64,000 bases of DNA from Clostridia bacterium (GCA_017502135.1 JAFVVP010000001.1:156255-220254), one strand, 5' to 3'. Positions 1-8,499 are shown, counted from the first letter of the stretch. Notes: generated by a model from the letters alone, not told the origin. A program made the numbers and translations.

Positions 1-1
1 A

Positions 2-271
2 CATATATTAAAGATCGACGGCATCATCGACGTGCATCATATCCACGTGTGGAGCATGGACGGACAGAACAATTACGCTACGATGCATATCGTGACGAAT
101 ACCGACCACCACGCGGTGAAGGATGCCGTACGCGAAGAACTCCGTGAGCACGGCATCGGCCACGCAACGCTTGAACTGGAGAGCGAGGGCGAGCACTGCC
201 ACGAGGAGAGTTGTCACGTGCAGTTCAAAGAATCCGACGGGCATCATCATCACCACCATCATCATCATTGA
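2..271 (+). CDS. Cation diffusion facilitator metal exporter, C-terminal fragment
   Basis: Only the 3' end is present: the frame is open from the first bases, so the start lies upstream of the window. The ~89 visible residues match the cytoplasmic C-terminal domain of CDF (CzcD/ZitB-type) divalent-metal/proton antiporters, which dimerises and senses metal. The family segment VHHIHVWSMDG is clear. A Cys/His cluster (CHEESCHV) and nine consecutive histidines just before the stop give an unusually metal-binding tail. The transported ion (Zn, Co, Cd, Ni or Mn) cannot be told from this fragment. The transmembrane part is not in the window. Confidence 0.85.
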   Translation, partial: HILKIDGIIDVHHIHVWSMDGQNNYATMHIVTNTDHHAVKDAVREELREHGIGHATLELESEGEHCHEESCHVQFKESDGHHHHHHHHH

Positions 272-274
272 ATA

Positions 275-308
275 AAGGCTCTGACCGATATCGGTCAGAG
301 CCTTTTCC
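275..308 (+). terminator. Rho-independent terminator after the CDF gene
   Basis: A perfect 30-base palindrome (275-304, arms AAGGCTCTGACCGAT and its complement) begins four bases after the CDF stop and runs into a short T tract. It ends the CDF transcript before the promoter of the next gene. Confidence 0.85.
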
Positions 309-320
309 ACTATAAACAAC

Positions 321-349
321 TTTACTTTTTGCGAATAATGTTGTATAAT
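321..349 (+). promoter_or_regulatory. Sigma-A-type promoter of the LemA pair
   Basis: TTTACT at 321-326 and a perfect TATAAT at 344-349, 17 bases apart, followed by the SD AGGAGGTG at 358-365. Confidence 0.7.
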
Positions 350-369
350 GTAAATAAGGAGGTGAGTGC

Positions 370-1980
370 GTGGATTCGATGATTTACAATCCGCTTGAGG
401 AATTTGAGAAAATATTCAAGGATCGTCACCTTGAGAGAACGAGTGATTTTTTTGAAAAACTGGTAAAGAAATCCGGCGTCGATCCCGATCTGAACCGCGA
501 AACGATACGGCAGATGGACGAGAGCCGAGAGATCGCCCGGAAACTGAAAACAAAGCTCGGTTGGCTCAAGTTTCTTCGTGTTCTTATGTGTCTGACGCTG
601 TTCCTTATTCCGCTCGTTATAAAAAAAACGACCCCGAAAATCAAAGCGCTCACCGAGGAGAGGGAACAGGCGCTCGAGCGTGCGGATCGCCTCATGGAGG
701 AGGCGAGAAACCAGATGCTCCCTCTCAACAGACTCTTTACTGACAGAGATGCGCTCGATATCATAGAAGCCGTCGTGCCTCTCATTTCGTTTGATACGCA
801 CCTTTCCGTAAGGCAGGAAATCGATATGAAGATCAACTACGATTTCGGCGAGGATGCAGGCGATGAAGAGTCTACTATCGAGGTGCTGGCGGGTAATTAT
901 AATGAGAACCCGTTTTTGTTCGAGCAAAAACGCATACACAGAATGGGAACGGAAACGTACCACGGATATAAAACGATCCACTGGACGGAAACGTATCGCG
1001 ACAGCGATGGAAAAACGAGAACGAGAATGCGCACGCAGACGCTTCACGCGACCGTTACGAAACCGAAGCCGTATTACCAAACGCAGGTGGTGCTGAATTA
1101 CTGTGCGCAGGGCGGTCCGGATCTGTCGTTCAGCCGCGACGATTCGCATCTCGAGCAGAAAAGCGAGCGCCAAGTAGAGCGTTTCGTAAAACGCGGCGAG
1201 CGAAAGCTTGAACGAAAAGCGGACCGTGCAATCGGCCAAAACGACGATTTTACGATGATGTCCAATGCGGAGTTTGAGGTGCTTTTCGACGCTCTCGACA
1301 GGACGGACGAGGTGCAGTTCCGTACCCTCTTTACACCGCTGGCACAGACGAATATGGTATCACTGATTCTTTCACCGACGGCGTATGCGGACGATTTCCA
1401 TTTCATAAAACAAAAACGGACGAATAAGATCATATCAAAGCACAGCCAGGGAAGGGCACTCAATCTGCGGCCCGAAAACTACGCTTCGTATTCCTACGAT
1501 ATCATAAAAGAGAATTTCGTCGGAAAGAACGCCGATTTCTTCAAGGCGGTGTACTTCGATTTTGCACCCCTTTTGGCGATCCCCATGTATCAGGAGCGCC
1601 CCGTCCATTCGCTTAAACCGATCCCCGATTATTCGCAGCTGTATTCCCTCCGCGAATGCGAGTCGCTCGCAAATGCCATGGATAAAAGACACGTTGTGCA
1701 TCCGGATACGAAAACCGAGGCGATTCTGAAATCGTCGTTTGTACGGTCCGGCGATAACGTCGATGAGACGTGCATCACCGCTTATTCCTACGATATAGAA
1801 AAACGGGTGGACGTCGTTTCCGTTTTCGGCGGAGACGGCCGCTTCCACAACGTGTCCGTCGAGTGGGACGAATACATGCCGCTTACAGCACAGAACAACT
1901 TTTCCGTTGCAACGAATGAAATCGCGGAAAATAAGACGGTTCTGGCAAGAATGAACGGATTATCCATATTCAATTCTTAA
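370..1980 (+). CDS. Membrane-associated protein of unknown function, LemA partner
   Basis: A 536-residue protein that I do not recognise as a named family. One clear membrane segment lies at about residues 68-87 (FLRVLMCLTLFLIPLVI), between a charged N-terminus and a charged, probably coiled stretch (about 88-115). The remaining ~400 residues are hydrophilic with alternating basic and acidic patches. The start is a GTG at 370, 4-5 bases after the strong SD AGGAGGTG; the in-frame ATG at 379 is too far from it. The gene is followed after 28 bases by a LemA gene in the same transcript. Co-occurrence with LemA suggests a shared envelope role, which is inference. Confidence 0.6.
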   Translation: MDSMIYNPLEEFEKIFKDRHLERTSDFFEKLVKKSGVDPDLNRETIRQMDESREIARKLKTKLGWLKFLRVLMCLTLFLIPLVIKKTTPKIKALTEEREQALERADRLMEEARNQMLPLNRLFTDRDALDIIEAVVPLISFDTHLSVRQEIDMKINYDFGEDAGDEESTIEVLAGNYNENPFLFEQKRIHRMGTETYHGYKTIHWTETYRDSDGKTRTRMRTQTLHATVTKPKPYYQTQVVLNYCAQGGPDLSFSRDDSHLEQKSERQVERFVKRGERKLERKADRAIGQNDDFTMMSNAEFEVLFDALDRTDEVQFRTLFTPLAQTNMVSLILSPTAYADDFHFIKQKRTNKIISKHSQGRALNLRPENYASYSYDIIKENFVGKNADFFKAVYFDFAPLLAIPMYQERPVHSLKPIPDYSQLYSLRECESLANAMDKRHVVHPDTKTEAILKSSFVRSGDNVDETCITAYSYDIEKRVDVVSVFGGDGRFHNVSVEWDEYMPLTAQNNFSVATNEIAENKTVLARMNGLSIFNS

Positions 1981-2008
1981 GATAAATCTTAATAAAGGAG
2001 TACTGAAA

Positions 2009-2677
2009 ATGGCAAATCAACTGGACGAACTGAATCCCGAGGTAAGAGAAGAGGGCGTTGATACGAACGTTATCGCAAAAAAGATTCCGGCCGAGGTGGG
2101 CGTCGGCTCGAAGATTTTCGAGATCCTTCTGTGGGTGTGCGGCATTCTGCCGGGTGTGATCTTTCTCTTTATGAAGATCAGTGCCCGGAAGCATTTCGAT
2201 CAGCTGCAGCAGAAGATCCAGAGAAACGCTTCGCAGATCGATAACTTCCTTGAGCAGAGGGTTATGGTGCTGCAGAACTGTGCACGCCTGCTTGATAAGG
2301 CGATCGACCTTGACAAGAGCACGTTTGAGAATATCGCAAAATATCGTTCCGGTAACGCCGGCGACGCGGATGCCGCACGCAACGAGATCGGCGGTCAGAT
2401 CGAGACGATCTCGAGAGACATTAACGTGGCAGTAGAGAACTACCCTGACCTCAAAGCGCACCGTGAGATCGCTGATGCGATGCAGCAGAATATGTATCTC
2501 CAGAGAGAGATTACGGCGGCAAGAGAACTGTATAACGATACGATCGATCAGTGGAACCGCGATATCTTCGCATGGCCGACAAAGATGATCGTCGCCGCTA
2601 AGAACGGATATACGACGAGAATTCCGTTCGCCGCATCGAAGGAAGTAAAAGAGCAGGCGAGATCGGTATTCTTCTGA
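2009..2677 (+). CDS. lemA: LemA family membrane protein
   Basis: A 222-residue LemA-family protein. A hydrophobic segment at about residues 38-56 (EILLWVCGILPGVIFLFM) is followed by the long helical domain. The family's C-terminal signature is present: QREITAARELYNDTIDQWN, then a short F-W-P-like turn (IFAWPTKMI). LemA proteins are single-pass envelope proteins with an extracytoplasmic helical domain and no established biochemical activity. The start is ATG 2009 with SD AAAGGAG. It is the second gene of a two-gene unit with the preceding membrane protein. The membrane segment is set further in than in many LemA proteins, where it is at the extreme N-terminus. Confidence 0.85.
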   Translation: MANQLDELNPEVREEGVDTNVIAKKIPAEVGVGSKIFEILLWVCGILPGVIFLFMKISARKHFDQLQQKIQRNASQIDNFLEQRVMVLQNCARLLDKAIDLDKSTFENIAKYRSGNAGDADAARNEIGGQIETISRDINVAVENYPDLKAHREIADAMQQNMYLQREITAARELYNDTIDQWNRDIFAWPTKMIVAAKNGYTTRIPFAASKEVKEQARSVFF

Positions 2678-2711
2678 TTGAAACGACTGTTTTCTGCAAA
2701 CGTAAAAAAGC

Positions 2712-2747
2712 AAACGCCCCGTGTCCGAGATGGCGCGGGGCGTTTTT
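2712..2747 (+). terminator. Terminator after lemA
   Basis: Inverted repeat AAACGCCCCG / CGGGGCGTTT with a loop of about 16 bases, followed by a T run. Confidence 0.8.
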
Positions 2748-2798
2748 ATCCCGTGGCGGGGATTTTTGAAAATCGGTGCTTTTAATTTGGCTTTTCGG

Positions 2799-2827
2799 TT
2801 GACTTTTCTTTTGATGGGTGATACAAT
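2799..2827 (+). promoter_or_regulatory. Sigma-A-type promoter of the GH3 gene
   Basis: TTGACT at 2799-2804 and TACAAT at 2822-2827 with a 17-base spacer. It settles the start of the downstream gene, because a possible GTG at 2818 would lie inside the promoter. Confidence 0.8.
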
Positions 2828-2877
2828 TACCCTATATGGAGAATTCCACAAAAACACAGCATTTCGAGGTGCTTATT

Positions 2878-4452
2878 ATGAAAGAGTTGAAACTGTCCGA
2901 ACTGACTACGAAACAAAAACTCGGTATGACGCTCATCGCGCGCGTGTATGACGGAAATATCGACTACGTCGTCGAGCAGATCAAGGCTCACTCCCTGGGC
3001 GGTGCGTGGATCACGCAGGGTGAGAAAAACCGCGACGCGCTTATGAAAGCGGTGAAGGATGCCGCCGATTATCCGATTCTTATCATGTGTGACGTCGAGC
3101 ACGGCTTTGACGAGTACACGATCGGCCGACACAACGCGCTCGGCTGTGCGGGCAGTGAGGAGCTTGCCTACGTATTCGGAAAGGTTACCGCGGTGAGCGC
3201 CGCGAAAGCGGGGTACAACTGCGTTTGGAATCCCGTTCTCGATATGCCAACCACCAACTACGTCTGCGGCGGTGTCATTCGCTCGCTCGGCTCGGATAAA
3301 TATAAGGTTACCGCGCTGGCGAAAGCCGAGGCGCGCGGACTGCACGACGGCGGTCTCCTTGCGATGGCGAAGCATTTCCCCGGAAAGGGAGGGGAAAGTG
3401 CCCGGGTTGACACGCATATGGGTGAGGCTGTAACGTCAGTGTCGAAGGAAACGGTTGTGGACTATTATCTGTATCCGTATCGTGAGCTCATGAAGGAAGG
3501 TCTTCTGGATGGCATCGGGACGGGACATATTCGATTTTTGGATATTGATCCCGAATACCCCGCGAGTCTTTCGAAGAAGGTCAACGATCTTATAAGAGAC
3601 GAGGGGTTTGACGGGCTCGCCATGACCGACGCGCTCGATATGATGGGCGTTCGTGCCAGATACGGAAGACACGACACGTGCGCCATGGCGCTCGCCGCCG
3701 GCAACGATATGCCGCTTCCGTTCTTCCCGGATCACGATACTGCATATGAGTCGCTGTGCGAGTGCTACGAGGCGGGCATGGTCACCGAGGAACGGCTCAA
3801 CGAGGCTGTACGTCGCGTTCTCGAAGCACAGCATAAGACGCTCACCCCGCCGAAGTTCACGGAGCTCACCGACGAGGATATCGCTCTTTTCCACCGCATC
3901 AATACGGATTCCGTTTACAGGCGTGTAGACGAGGGTATTTCCCCGACGCTCGATGCGGATGGCAGATATTTCTTCGCGCTTCTCACGGAGACGCCGCTCG
4001 ATCTTGAAAGTCACGGCAAGGTGGCAGTCGAGACGTTTACAAACGATTGGTACAATCCCGTGTTGCTCGCCGAGAAGATCAAGGAAAATTTCCCGAACTC
4101 CACGGTCTATCCGATCACGCAGTTCCCGTCCTCGCCGGAGAACAAGGCTCTTTTGCATGCCTCGATCGGCTACGACAGCGTCATCTTCGTTACGTTTACA
4201 AAAACGCTTACCTACGTTGGTACTGAGTGCCTCACCTCGCGCATTACGTCACTCATCAACGCGATGCGTATGACGGACCACGTTTCTACCGTCGTGCACT
4301 TCGGCAATCCGTTTGTGCTCGAGGACCTTTCGCACATTCCGCGCGTCCTTATCGGAACGACGTCCACCGAAAGCTCGCTTGCGGCGATCGATGTGCTCGC
4401 AGGCAAATATCCCGCGCTCGGCGTTATGACGTACGATGTGAAATTGAAATAA
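2878..4452 (+). CDS. Glycoside hydrolase family 3 protein (NagZ-like)
   Basis: A 524-residue GH3 enzyme, probably cleaving terminal beta-linked sugars such as N-acetylglucosamine. The GH3 N-terminal barrel is recognised from KHFPGKGG followed by DTH (the Asp-His dyad typical of NagZ-type members) and from the nucleophile segment GLAMTDALDMMG, whose first Asp is the catalytic nucleophile. After about residue 330 a second, less conserved domain follows. There is no signal peptide, so the enzyme is probably cytoplasmic, as expected for muropeptide or glycan recycling. The start is ATG 2878 with SD GAGGTG six bases upstream; longer starts fall in the promoter. It is monocistronic. The substrate is not resolved by sequence. 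Confidence 0.85.
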   Translation: MKELKLSELTTKQKLGMTLIARVYDGNIDYVVEQIKAHSLGGAWITQGEKNRDALMKAVKDAADYPILIMCDVEHGFDEYTIGRHNALGCAGSEELAYVFGKVTAVSAAKAGYNCVWNPVLDMPTTNYVCGGVIRSLGSDKYKVTALAKAEARGLHDGGLLAMAKHFPGKGGESARVDTHMGEAVTSVSKETVVDYYLYPYRELMKEGLLDGIGTGHIRFLDIDPEYPASLSKKVNDLIRDEGFDGLAMTDALDMMGVRARYGRHDTCAMALAAGNDMPLPFFPDHDTAYESLCECYEAGMVTEERLNEAVRRVLEAQHKTLTPPKFTELTDEDIALFHRINTDSVYRRVDEGISPTLDADGRYFFALLTETPLDLESHGKVAVETFTNDWYNPVLLAEKIKENFPNSTVYPITQFPSSPENKALLHASIGYDSVIFVTFTKTLTYVGTECLTSRITSLINAMRMTDHVSTVVHFGNPFVLEDLSHIPRVLIGTTSTESSLAAIDVLAGKYPALGVMTYDVKLK

Positions 4453-4460
4453 AAAGAAAA

Positions 4461-4490
4461 GGGGCTGTCGCATTTAGTTGCGACAGCCCC
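4461..4490. terminator. Strong hairpin after the GH3 gene
   Basis: GGGGCTGTCGCA / TGCGACAGCCCC stem with a six-base loop, nine bases after the GH3 stop. Its U-rich flank is on the minus strand (TTTTCTTTTTA), so it is best placed to stop leftward transcription from the CofE-like gene. It may also slow rightward transcription. Confidence 0.65.
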
Positions 4491-4653
4491 AAATATTTGC
4501 GGCAAAGACGAAAATATTTGAAATTCCAGTGGAATTTGTTGCGAAACTTCCCGATTTTTTGCCCGAAACAGGCAAAAATGGCCGCCTCAGCGGACAAGGG
4601 AAGGCTCGCGGAGTTGTTGCTTTTATGAATGCAACAACTCCTTTTGTGCTGTT
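4491..4653. other. Intergenic region between convergent genes
   Basis: It lies between the GH3 and CofE-like genes. No gene is visible. It holds a weak inverted repeat (TTTTTTGCC / GGCAAAAA, 4553-4577) and the hairpin at 4610-4645. Confidence 0.5.
4610..4645 (+). terminator. Second terminator of the convergent pair
   Basis: GGAGTTGTTGC / GCAACAACTCC stem (4610-4620, 4631-4641) followed by TTTT on the plus strand. It probably completes termination of the rightward GH3 transcript just before the opposing gene. Confidence 0.65.
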
Positions 4654-5847
4654 TTATTCCGTTGTATAGTTGTCGAAATATCCCTGGATGAAGACGATCG
4701 GCGTGCCCTTGTCACCGGAGCCGGAGGTCAGATCGCACAGCGATCCGATAAGGTCAGTCAGGCGTCGGGGCGTCGTGCCCTCGGAGATCATCTTTCCTAC
4801 GAGGTCGCCGTCTTTCTCTGCAATCTTTCCCTTGATCGCTTCCTTCAGCGCATCGCCGGATAGATTTGAGAAATCGTTGTCGGCAAGGTATTTCAGCTTC
4901 AGCTCGTTGGGCGTCCCTTCAAGACCCTTGGTGTAAGCGGGGGCGACTACCGGATCGGCCAACTCCCAGATCTTTCCGACGGGGTCTTTAAACGCGCCGT
5001 CGCCGTATACCATGACCTCTACTCTCTTGCCGGTGGCAGCGTACAGCTTTTCAGCTATGGCGTCCACGACCGGCTGGCAGTTTCTCGGGAAAAGCTTTAC
5101 CTGATCCTCGGTTGCCTTGTTGGAGCCGAGAAGACCGTACTGCTCGTTGCAGCCGCTGCCGTTCACGGGGGCGTTCAGAATCTCGTCAAGTCCGAGAACG
5201 ACGTCTGCGCCAGCGGCTTTGAGGATGCGCTTCGTTCTTTGTCTCGTGTGGATATCACAGGTGAGGACGTTCTTCGTGTAAGAAAGAATCGCTTTCGGAT
5301 TGTTCGCGAAAATAATCTCGCAGTCCGCGCCGCATTCGCGGATCAGACTTTCATAGTATTCCACGTAGTCCACACCGGTGAAGGTGTGCTTTTCATAGCC
5401 GAAGAGTTCGCGGTATTTTTCGAGAGAAAGAACGTCCGTGTAGGGGTTTACGCCATGCTCGTCCAGCTGATCCCAAGAGACGAGATGGTTGCCCACTTCA
5501 TCGGAGGGGTAGGACAGCATGAGAACGATTTTCTTTGCGCCTTTCGCAATACCTCTGAGGCAAACGGCAAAACGGTTGCGGCTGAGGATCGGGAAGATTA
5601 CGCCGACGGTCTCACCGCCGAACTTCTTTTTGACGTCCGCTGCAATATCGTCAACGGTTGCGTAGTTTCCCTGCGCTCTTGCGACGATCGCTTCGGTCAT
5701 AGCAACGATGTCTCTGTCGCGGATTTCGAATCCTTCTTCTTTTGCGGCTTCAAGAACAGACGAGGTTACGATTTCGACGATATCGTCGCCGTTTCGGATG
5801 ATCGGTGCTCTTACGCCTCTGGATACGGTGCCGATGGTACGGCTCAT
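4654..5847 (-). CDS. CofE-like ligase (coenzyme F420-0:L-glutamate ligase family)
   Basis: A 397-residue protein of the F420-0:gamma-glutamyl ligase family. True CofE adds glutamate to F420-0 using GTP. The recognisable parts are the N-terminal strand GVRAPIIRNGDDIVEIV, the middle segment GVIFPILSRNRFAVCLRGIA, and the C-terminal glycine-rich segment DLTSGSGDKGTPIVFIQGYF. This is longer than archaeal CofE (~250 residues) and matches a clostridial subgroup found in organisms not known to make F420, so the amide substrate may differ. SD AAGGGGTG precedes ATG 5847. It is transcribed alone from the promoter at 5919-5947. Confidence 0.75.
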   Translation of the reverse strand: MSRTIGTVSRGVRAPIIRNGDDIVEIVTSSVLEAAKEEGFEIRDRDIVAMTEAIVARAQGNYATVDDIAADVKKKFGGETVGVIFPILSRNRFAVCLRGIAKGAKKIVLMLSYPSDEVGNHLVSWDQLDEHGVNPYTDVLSLEKYRELFGYEKHTFTGVDYVEYYESLIRECGADCEIIFANNPKAILSYTKNVLTCDIHTRQRTKRILKAAGADVVLGLDEILNAPVNGSGCNEQYGLLGSNKATEDQVKLFPRNCQPVVDAIAEKLYAATGKRVEVMVYGDGAFKDPVGKIWELADPVVAPAYTKGLEGTPNELKLKYLADNDFSNLSGDALKEAIKGKIAEKDGDLVGKMISEGTTPRRLTDLIGSLCDLTSGSGDKGTPIVFIQGYFDNYTTE

Positions 5848-5918
5848 GATTTAACACCCCTTATAATTTGGGAAGGATTTTGAAAAACAAAATACTTCCA
5901 TCAAAACTCACATCCTAT

Positions 5919-5947
5919 ATTTTAACACACTTCCGTTCGTTTTTCAA
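5919..5947 (-). promoter_or_regulatory. Promoter of the CofE-like gene
   Basis: On the minus strand, TTGAAA (5947-5942) and TAAAAT (5924-5919) with a 17-base spacer. Confidence 0.65.
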
Positions 5948-6128
5948 CAGGTTTTTTCTGTTTTTTTGCTAAAGAGCAATTTTTGTGTAAAGGTTTTGAA
6001 AATGCACCGCGAGGAAAGAAATATTTGGTTATTTTTCTTTTTGCAAAATTTTCTTCTTAAATGAAAATCGTTTATATCCTGTTAAAAAAGATTGTGTATA
6101 CTGTATACGTAAGGAAAGGGGGAGGAGT

Positions 6129-6815
6129 ATGGTCAGCGAAAAAACAGTTATGCCCACGCAGGCGCAGGCGGAACTTGCCGTATCGGAGCAGATGGTGCCG
6201 CTCAGTGATGCCATGAAAGAGTTCCGTGCGCAGATGCATCTCTACAAGGCGGGCATACGTACGGTCGAGATGAAACTCCAGACGCTTGACGAGGAATTTC
6301 ATGCAAAGTACGACTACAATCCCATTCATCATATTGAGACGCGCCTGAAGGAACCGCGTTCCATTTTCAAAAAGATGGAGAGGCTCGGTGTATCGGGCAC
6401 GATCGGCGAGATGAAAAGAGCCCTCACCGATATCGCCGGTGTGCGCGTCATCTGCAACTACATAAGCGATACAAAAACGGTGGCAGAGATGCTCCTCAGG
6501 CAGGATGATGTCGTCCTCGTTCGTAAATCGGACTATATCCATGAGCCCAAGGAAAGCGGATACCGTTCACTCCATCTGGTCGTTACCGTGCCGGTGTATC
6601 TTTCCGAGCGGATGGAGCGTGTCCCCGTAGAAGTGCAGATCCGCACTATTGCGATGGACTGCTGGGCGAGTCTGGAGCATCACCTCAGATATAAGGCGGA
6701 GGGTGAGATTCCCGAGGATCTTCGCTATCGGCTTCGCATTTGTGCTATGGCGATCGCGGAGGTGGATGCGGAGATGCAGGAGATCAAACGGGCGGTTGAT
6801 CGGAATGCGCCGTGA
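6129..6815 (+). CDS. relQ: Small alarmone synthetase (RelQ type)
   Basis: A 228-residue single-domain RelA/SpoT synthetase that transfers pyrophosphate from ATP to GTP or GDP to make (p)ppGpp. There is no HD hydrolase, TGS or ACT domain, which fits the short RelQ/YjbM class. Typical segments are RLKEPRSIFKKMERLG (substrate loop), TDIAGVRVIC (metal-binding Asp), ESGYRSLHLVV, and VEVQIRTIAMDCWASLEHHL (catalytic Glu and Gln). SD GGGGGAGGAG precedes ATG 6129. A TATACT at 6097-6102 could be its -10 element, but no good -35 is seen. Its last 32 bases overlap the 3' end of the convergent lipase gene. Confidence 0.9.
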   Translation: MVSEKTVMPTQAQAELAVSEQMVPLSDAMKEFRAQMHLYKAGIRTVEMKLQTLDEEFHAKYDYNPIHHIETRLKEPRSIFKKMERLGVSGTIGEMKRALTDIAGVRVICNYISDTKTVAEMLLRQDDVVLVRKSDYIHEPKESGYRSLHLVVTVPVYLSERMERVPVEVQIRTIAMDCWASLEHHLRYKAEGEIPEDLRYRLRICAMAIAEVDAEMQEIKRAVDRNAP

Positions 6816-7425
6816 CGTATTCATATAAAGCCTTTTCATAGTTTTCCGGGCGGTGCGCGTCAATGGACGTGTGCCGCCCCTTTTCGCCGATTTCGAGAAG
6901 AGTACCTACGTGCTTGTAAAAAAGCCAGTACGGTGGCAGATGCGTGACGATATCGTCGAGGTTGCGTACGACGGTAAAGGTCGCCCATCGCTCCTTTGGC
7001 CAAAGCGTGCCCGGAATCCGAAAGAGTACTCTCGGCGCGCCATAGCCGACACCCGTTAAAATATTACGGAACCGTGGATGGGCGAACCATATGTACTCGT
7101 GGCACAGCATAGCGAGTGCCCCGCCGTGACTGTAGCCTGCTACGGTGATTCGTCGGGCGGCCGTTTGGGCGAGGATTTTGGCGATATACGGCTCGACGCC
7201 TTTCCAGGCTTTGAGAAATCCTCTGTGGCACATCCACCGATCAGGCATATCACGGTAGGGAATGGCGGGAAAATCGAGATTGTTCTCCCAATCCGTACAG
7301 CCGTGGCTTGCCTGAAACAACAGATACAGCGTTCCCCCGTCGGTGCGGGCGAAAAAACTGGCGTCGTTTTCTACGTGCACGTACGGCGCGGTAAGTACGG
7401 CGGAGAACAGTTCGTACAGATTCAT
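6784..7425 (-). CDS. Lipase class 3-like alpha/beta hydrolase
   Basis: A 213-residue protein of the fungal-lipase-like (class 3) alpha/beta-hydrolase family. The nucleophile elbow is GYSHGG (GxSxG), preceded by the typical strand RRITVAGYSHGGALAMLCHEY. The expected following segments are present: GYGAPRVL, VRNLDDIVTHLPP (likely acidic residue) and a late His in RHTSIDAH. There is no signal peptide, so an intracellular esterase or lipase is likely; the substrate is unknown. The start is ATG 7425 with SD AAAGGAG; a longer frame to 7581 would run through the divergent promoter at 7510-7538 and is rejected. Its 3' end overlaps relQ by 32 bases. Confidence 0.75.
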   Translation of the reverse strand: MNLYELFSAVLTAPYVHVENDASFFARTDGGTLYLLFQASHGCTDWENNLDFPAIPYRDMPDRWMCHRGFLKAWKGVEPYIAKILAQTAARRITVAGYSHGGALAMLCHEYIWFAHPRFRNILTGVGYGAPRVLFRIPGTLWPKERWATFTVVRNLDDIVTHLPPYWLFYKHVGTLLEIGEKGRHTSIDAHRPENYEKALYEYVTAHSDQPPV

Positions 7426-7509
7426 GCGTGCTCCTTTCTCTATAGACGAAAACGGAAATTCGGGCGCGGATTTTCTAAACAAATTGTCGCAGCAGAAGCC
7501 GATTATATA

Positions 7510-7538
7510 TTGACAATCGCACCTGTTTGTGGTATCAT
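7510..7538 (+). promoter_or_regulatory. Promoter of the 7606 gene
   Basis: TTGACA at 7510-7515 and TATCAT at 7533-7538, spacer 17. Confidence 0.75.
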
Positions 7539-7605
7539 AATTGTATTGTGAAAGGTATGACCGTATCGGGCAGCCCCACAAATCTTACATAACGGAGTTT
7601 ACAGT

Positions 7606-8382
7606 ATGGAAACGAAGCGTAATTTAAAATACTTTACTTCTAAGGGGATTTCTCCCGCTACGATTATCGGCTGGGTTGTTATTATTGCAGGCATCGTTCT
7701 GATGTCGCTTTCCCGCGGCACGCGTCTTTACGGTATTCTCGGCCTTGTTGCCGGTATGGCAGTGCTCATTTTCTCGAGCAGCGGTAAAGCCAGCGGTGAT
7801 GATATCGAATATCAGGTCGGCGAAAAAATGAGGAACATGATCGAACGCGGTATGATCCGCTTCGAACTGTTTGAGAAGTCGCTCAAATACCTCCAGCCGC
7901 TCACCCTGCGCGGTTACGAGTTCAACGATGAGGTCTACTACAAAAAAGGCTCCGACGGTAAGAACCGCACCAGCCTGTTTTCCGCCGCCGTTCTCTTCTT
8001 CACCGGTGAGCGTATCAACATCCATCACAGACATTTCTCTTTCATCGACGATTCGATCGACGAAGAGCTTGGCGGATCCTATAAGTACATTGATCTGAGC
8101 CGCGCGGAAGTGCAGAGCGTACCGTTCGAGCGTCTCGTCGGCAACCGTCTGTACAAGTTCACCGATTATCATTTCGTTCTGTACGGCAAGGACGGAAACG
8201 AAGTGTTCAACATCTCCGTAGATTACGGCGCAGATATCGACAAGGCTTGCGATGACATCAACCGCATTATCGATATCCGCACCAAGGCGTACTACGAGAA
8301 ACTTGCCCGTGTGGAAGCTGACCGCAAAGCAAGACTGGAAGCTGCCGCCGCTGAGGCAGCCGCTGCCGCTGAAAACAACTAA
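7606..8382 (+). CDS. Two-span membrane protein of unknown function
   Basis: A 258-residue protein that I do not recognise. Two adjacent membrane segments lie near the N-terminus (about residues 17-34, TIIGWVVIIAGIVLM, and 40-57, YGILGLVAGMAVLIF), separated by a short turn. A ~180-residue hydrophilic cytoplasmic-type domain follows, with many aromatic residues and a PH- or bPH2-like look (strands around VYYKKGSDGKNRTSLFSAAV and VLYGKDGNEVFNISVDYG). The C-terminus is an alanine/glutamate-rich helix (EAAAAEAAAAAENN). The start is ATG 7606. It is a single gene with its own promoter and terminator. Confidence 0.55.
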   Translation: METKRNLKYFTSKGISPATIIGWVVIIAGIVLMSLSRGTRLYGILGLVAGMAVLIFSSSGKASGDDIEYQVGEKMRNMIERGMIRFELFEKSLKYLQPLTLRGYEFNDEVYYKKGSDGKNRTSLFSAAVLFFTGERINIHHRHFSFIDDSIDEELGGSYKYIDLSRAEVQSVPFERLVGNRLYKFTDYHFVLYGKDGNEVFNISVDYGADIDKACDDINRIIDIRTKAYYEKLARVEADRKARLEAAAAEAAAAAENN

Positions 8383-8390
8383 GAATTTGA

Positions 8391-8421
8391 ACCGGAGATG
8401 CAGGCGCATCTCCGGTTTTTT
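8391..8421 (+). terminator. Terminator of the 7606 gene
   Basis: ACCGGAGATG / CATCTCCGGT stem followed by six T. Confidence 0.85.
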
Positions 8422-8454
8422 ATAAGTATATGCCGCACGGGTTGTCCCGTGTGC

Positions 8455-8487
8455 GAAAAAAGGCATCCGTCGAAAACGGATGCCTTT
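8455..8487 (-). terminator. Terminator of the thiI-grpB unit
   Basis: GGCATCCGT / ACGGATGCC stem; on the minus strand it is followed by six T. It sits 13 bases beyond the GrpB stop. Confidence 0.8.
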
Positions 8488-8499
8488 CGTGTTGTAATC

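Noticed and set aside
6784-7581. Longer start for the lipase-like protein
   Set aside because: It would read through the divergent promoter at 7510-7538; ATG 7425 has a good SD.
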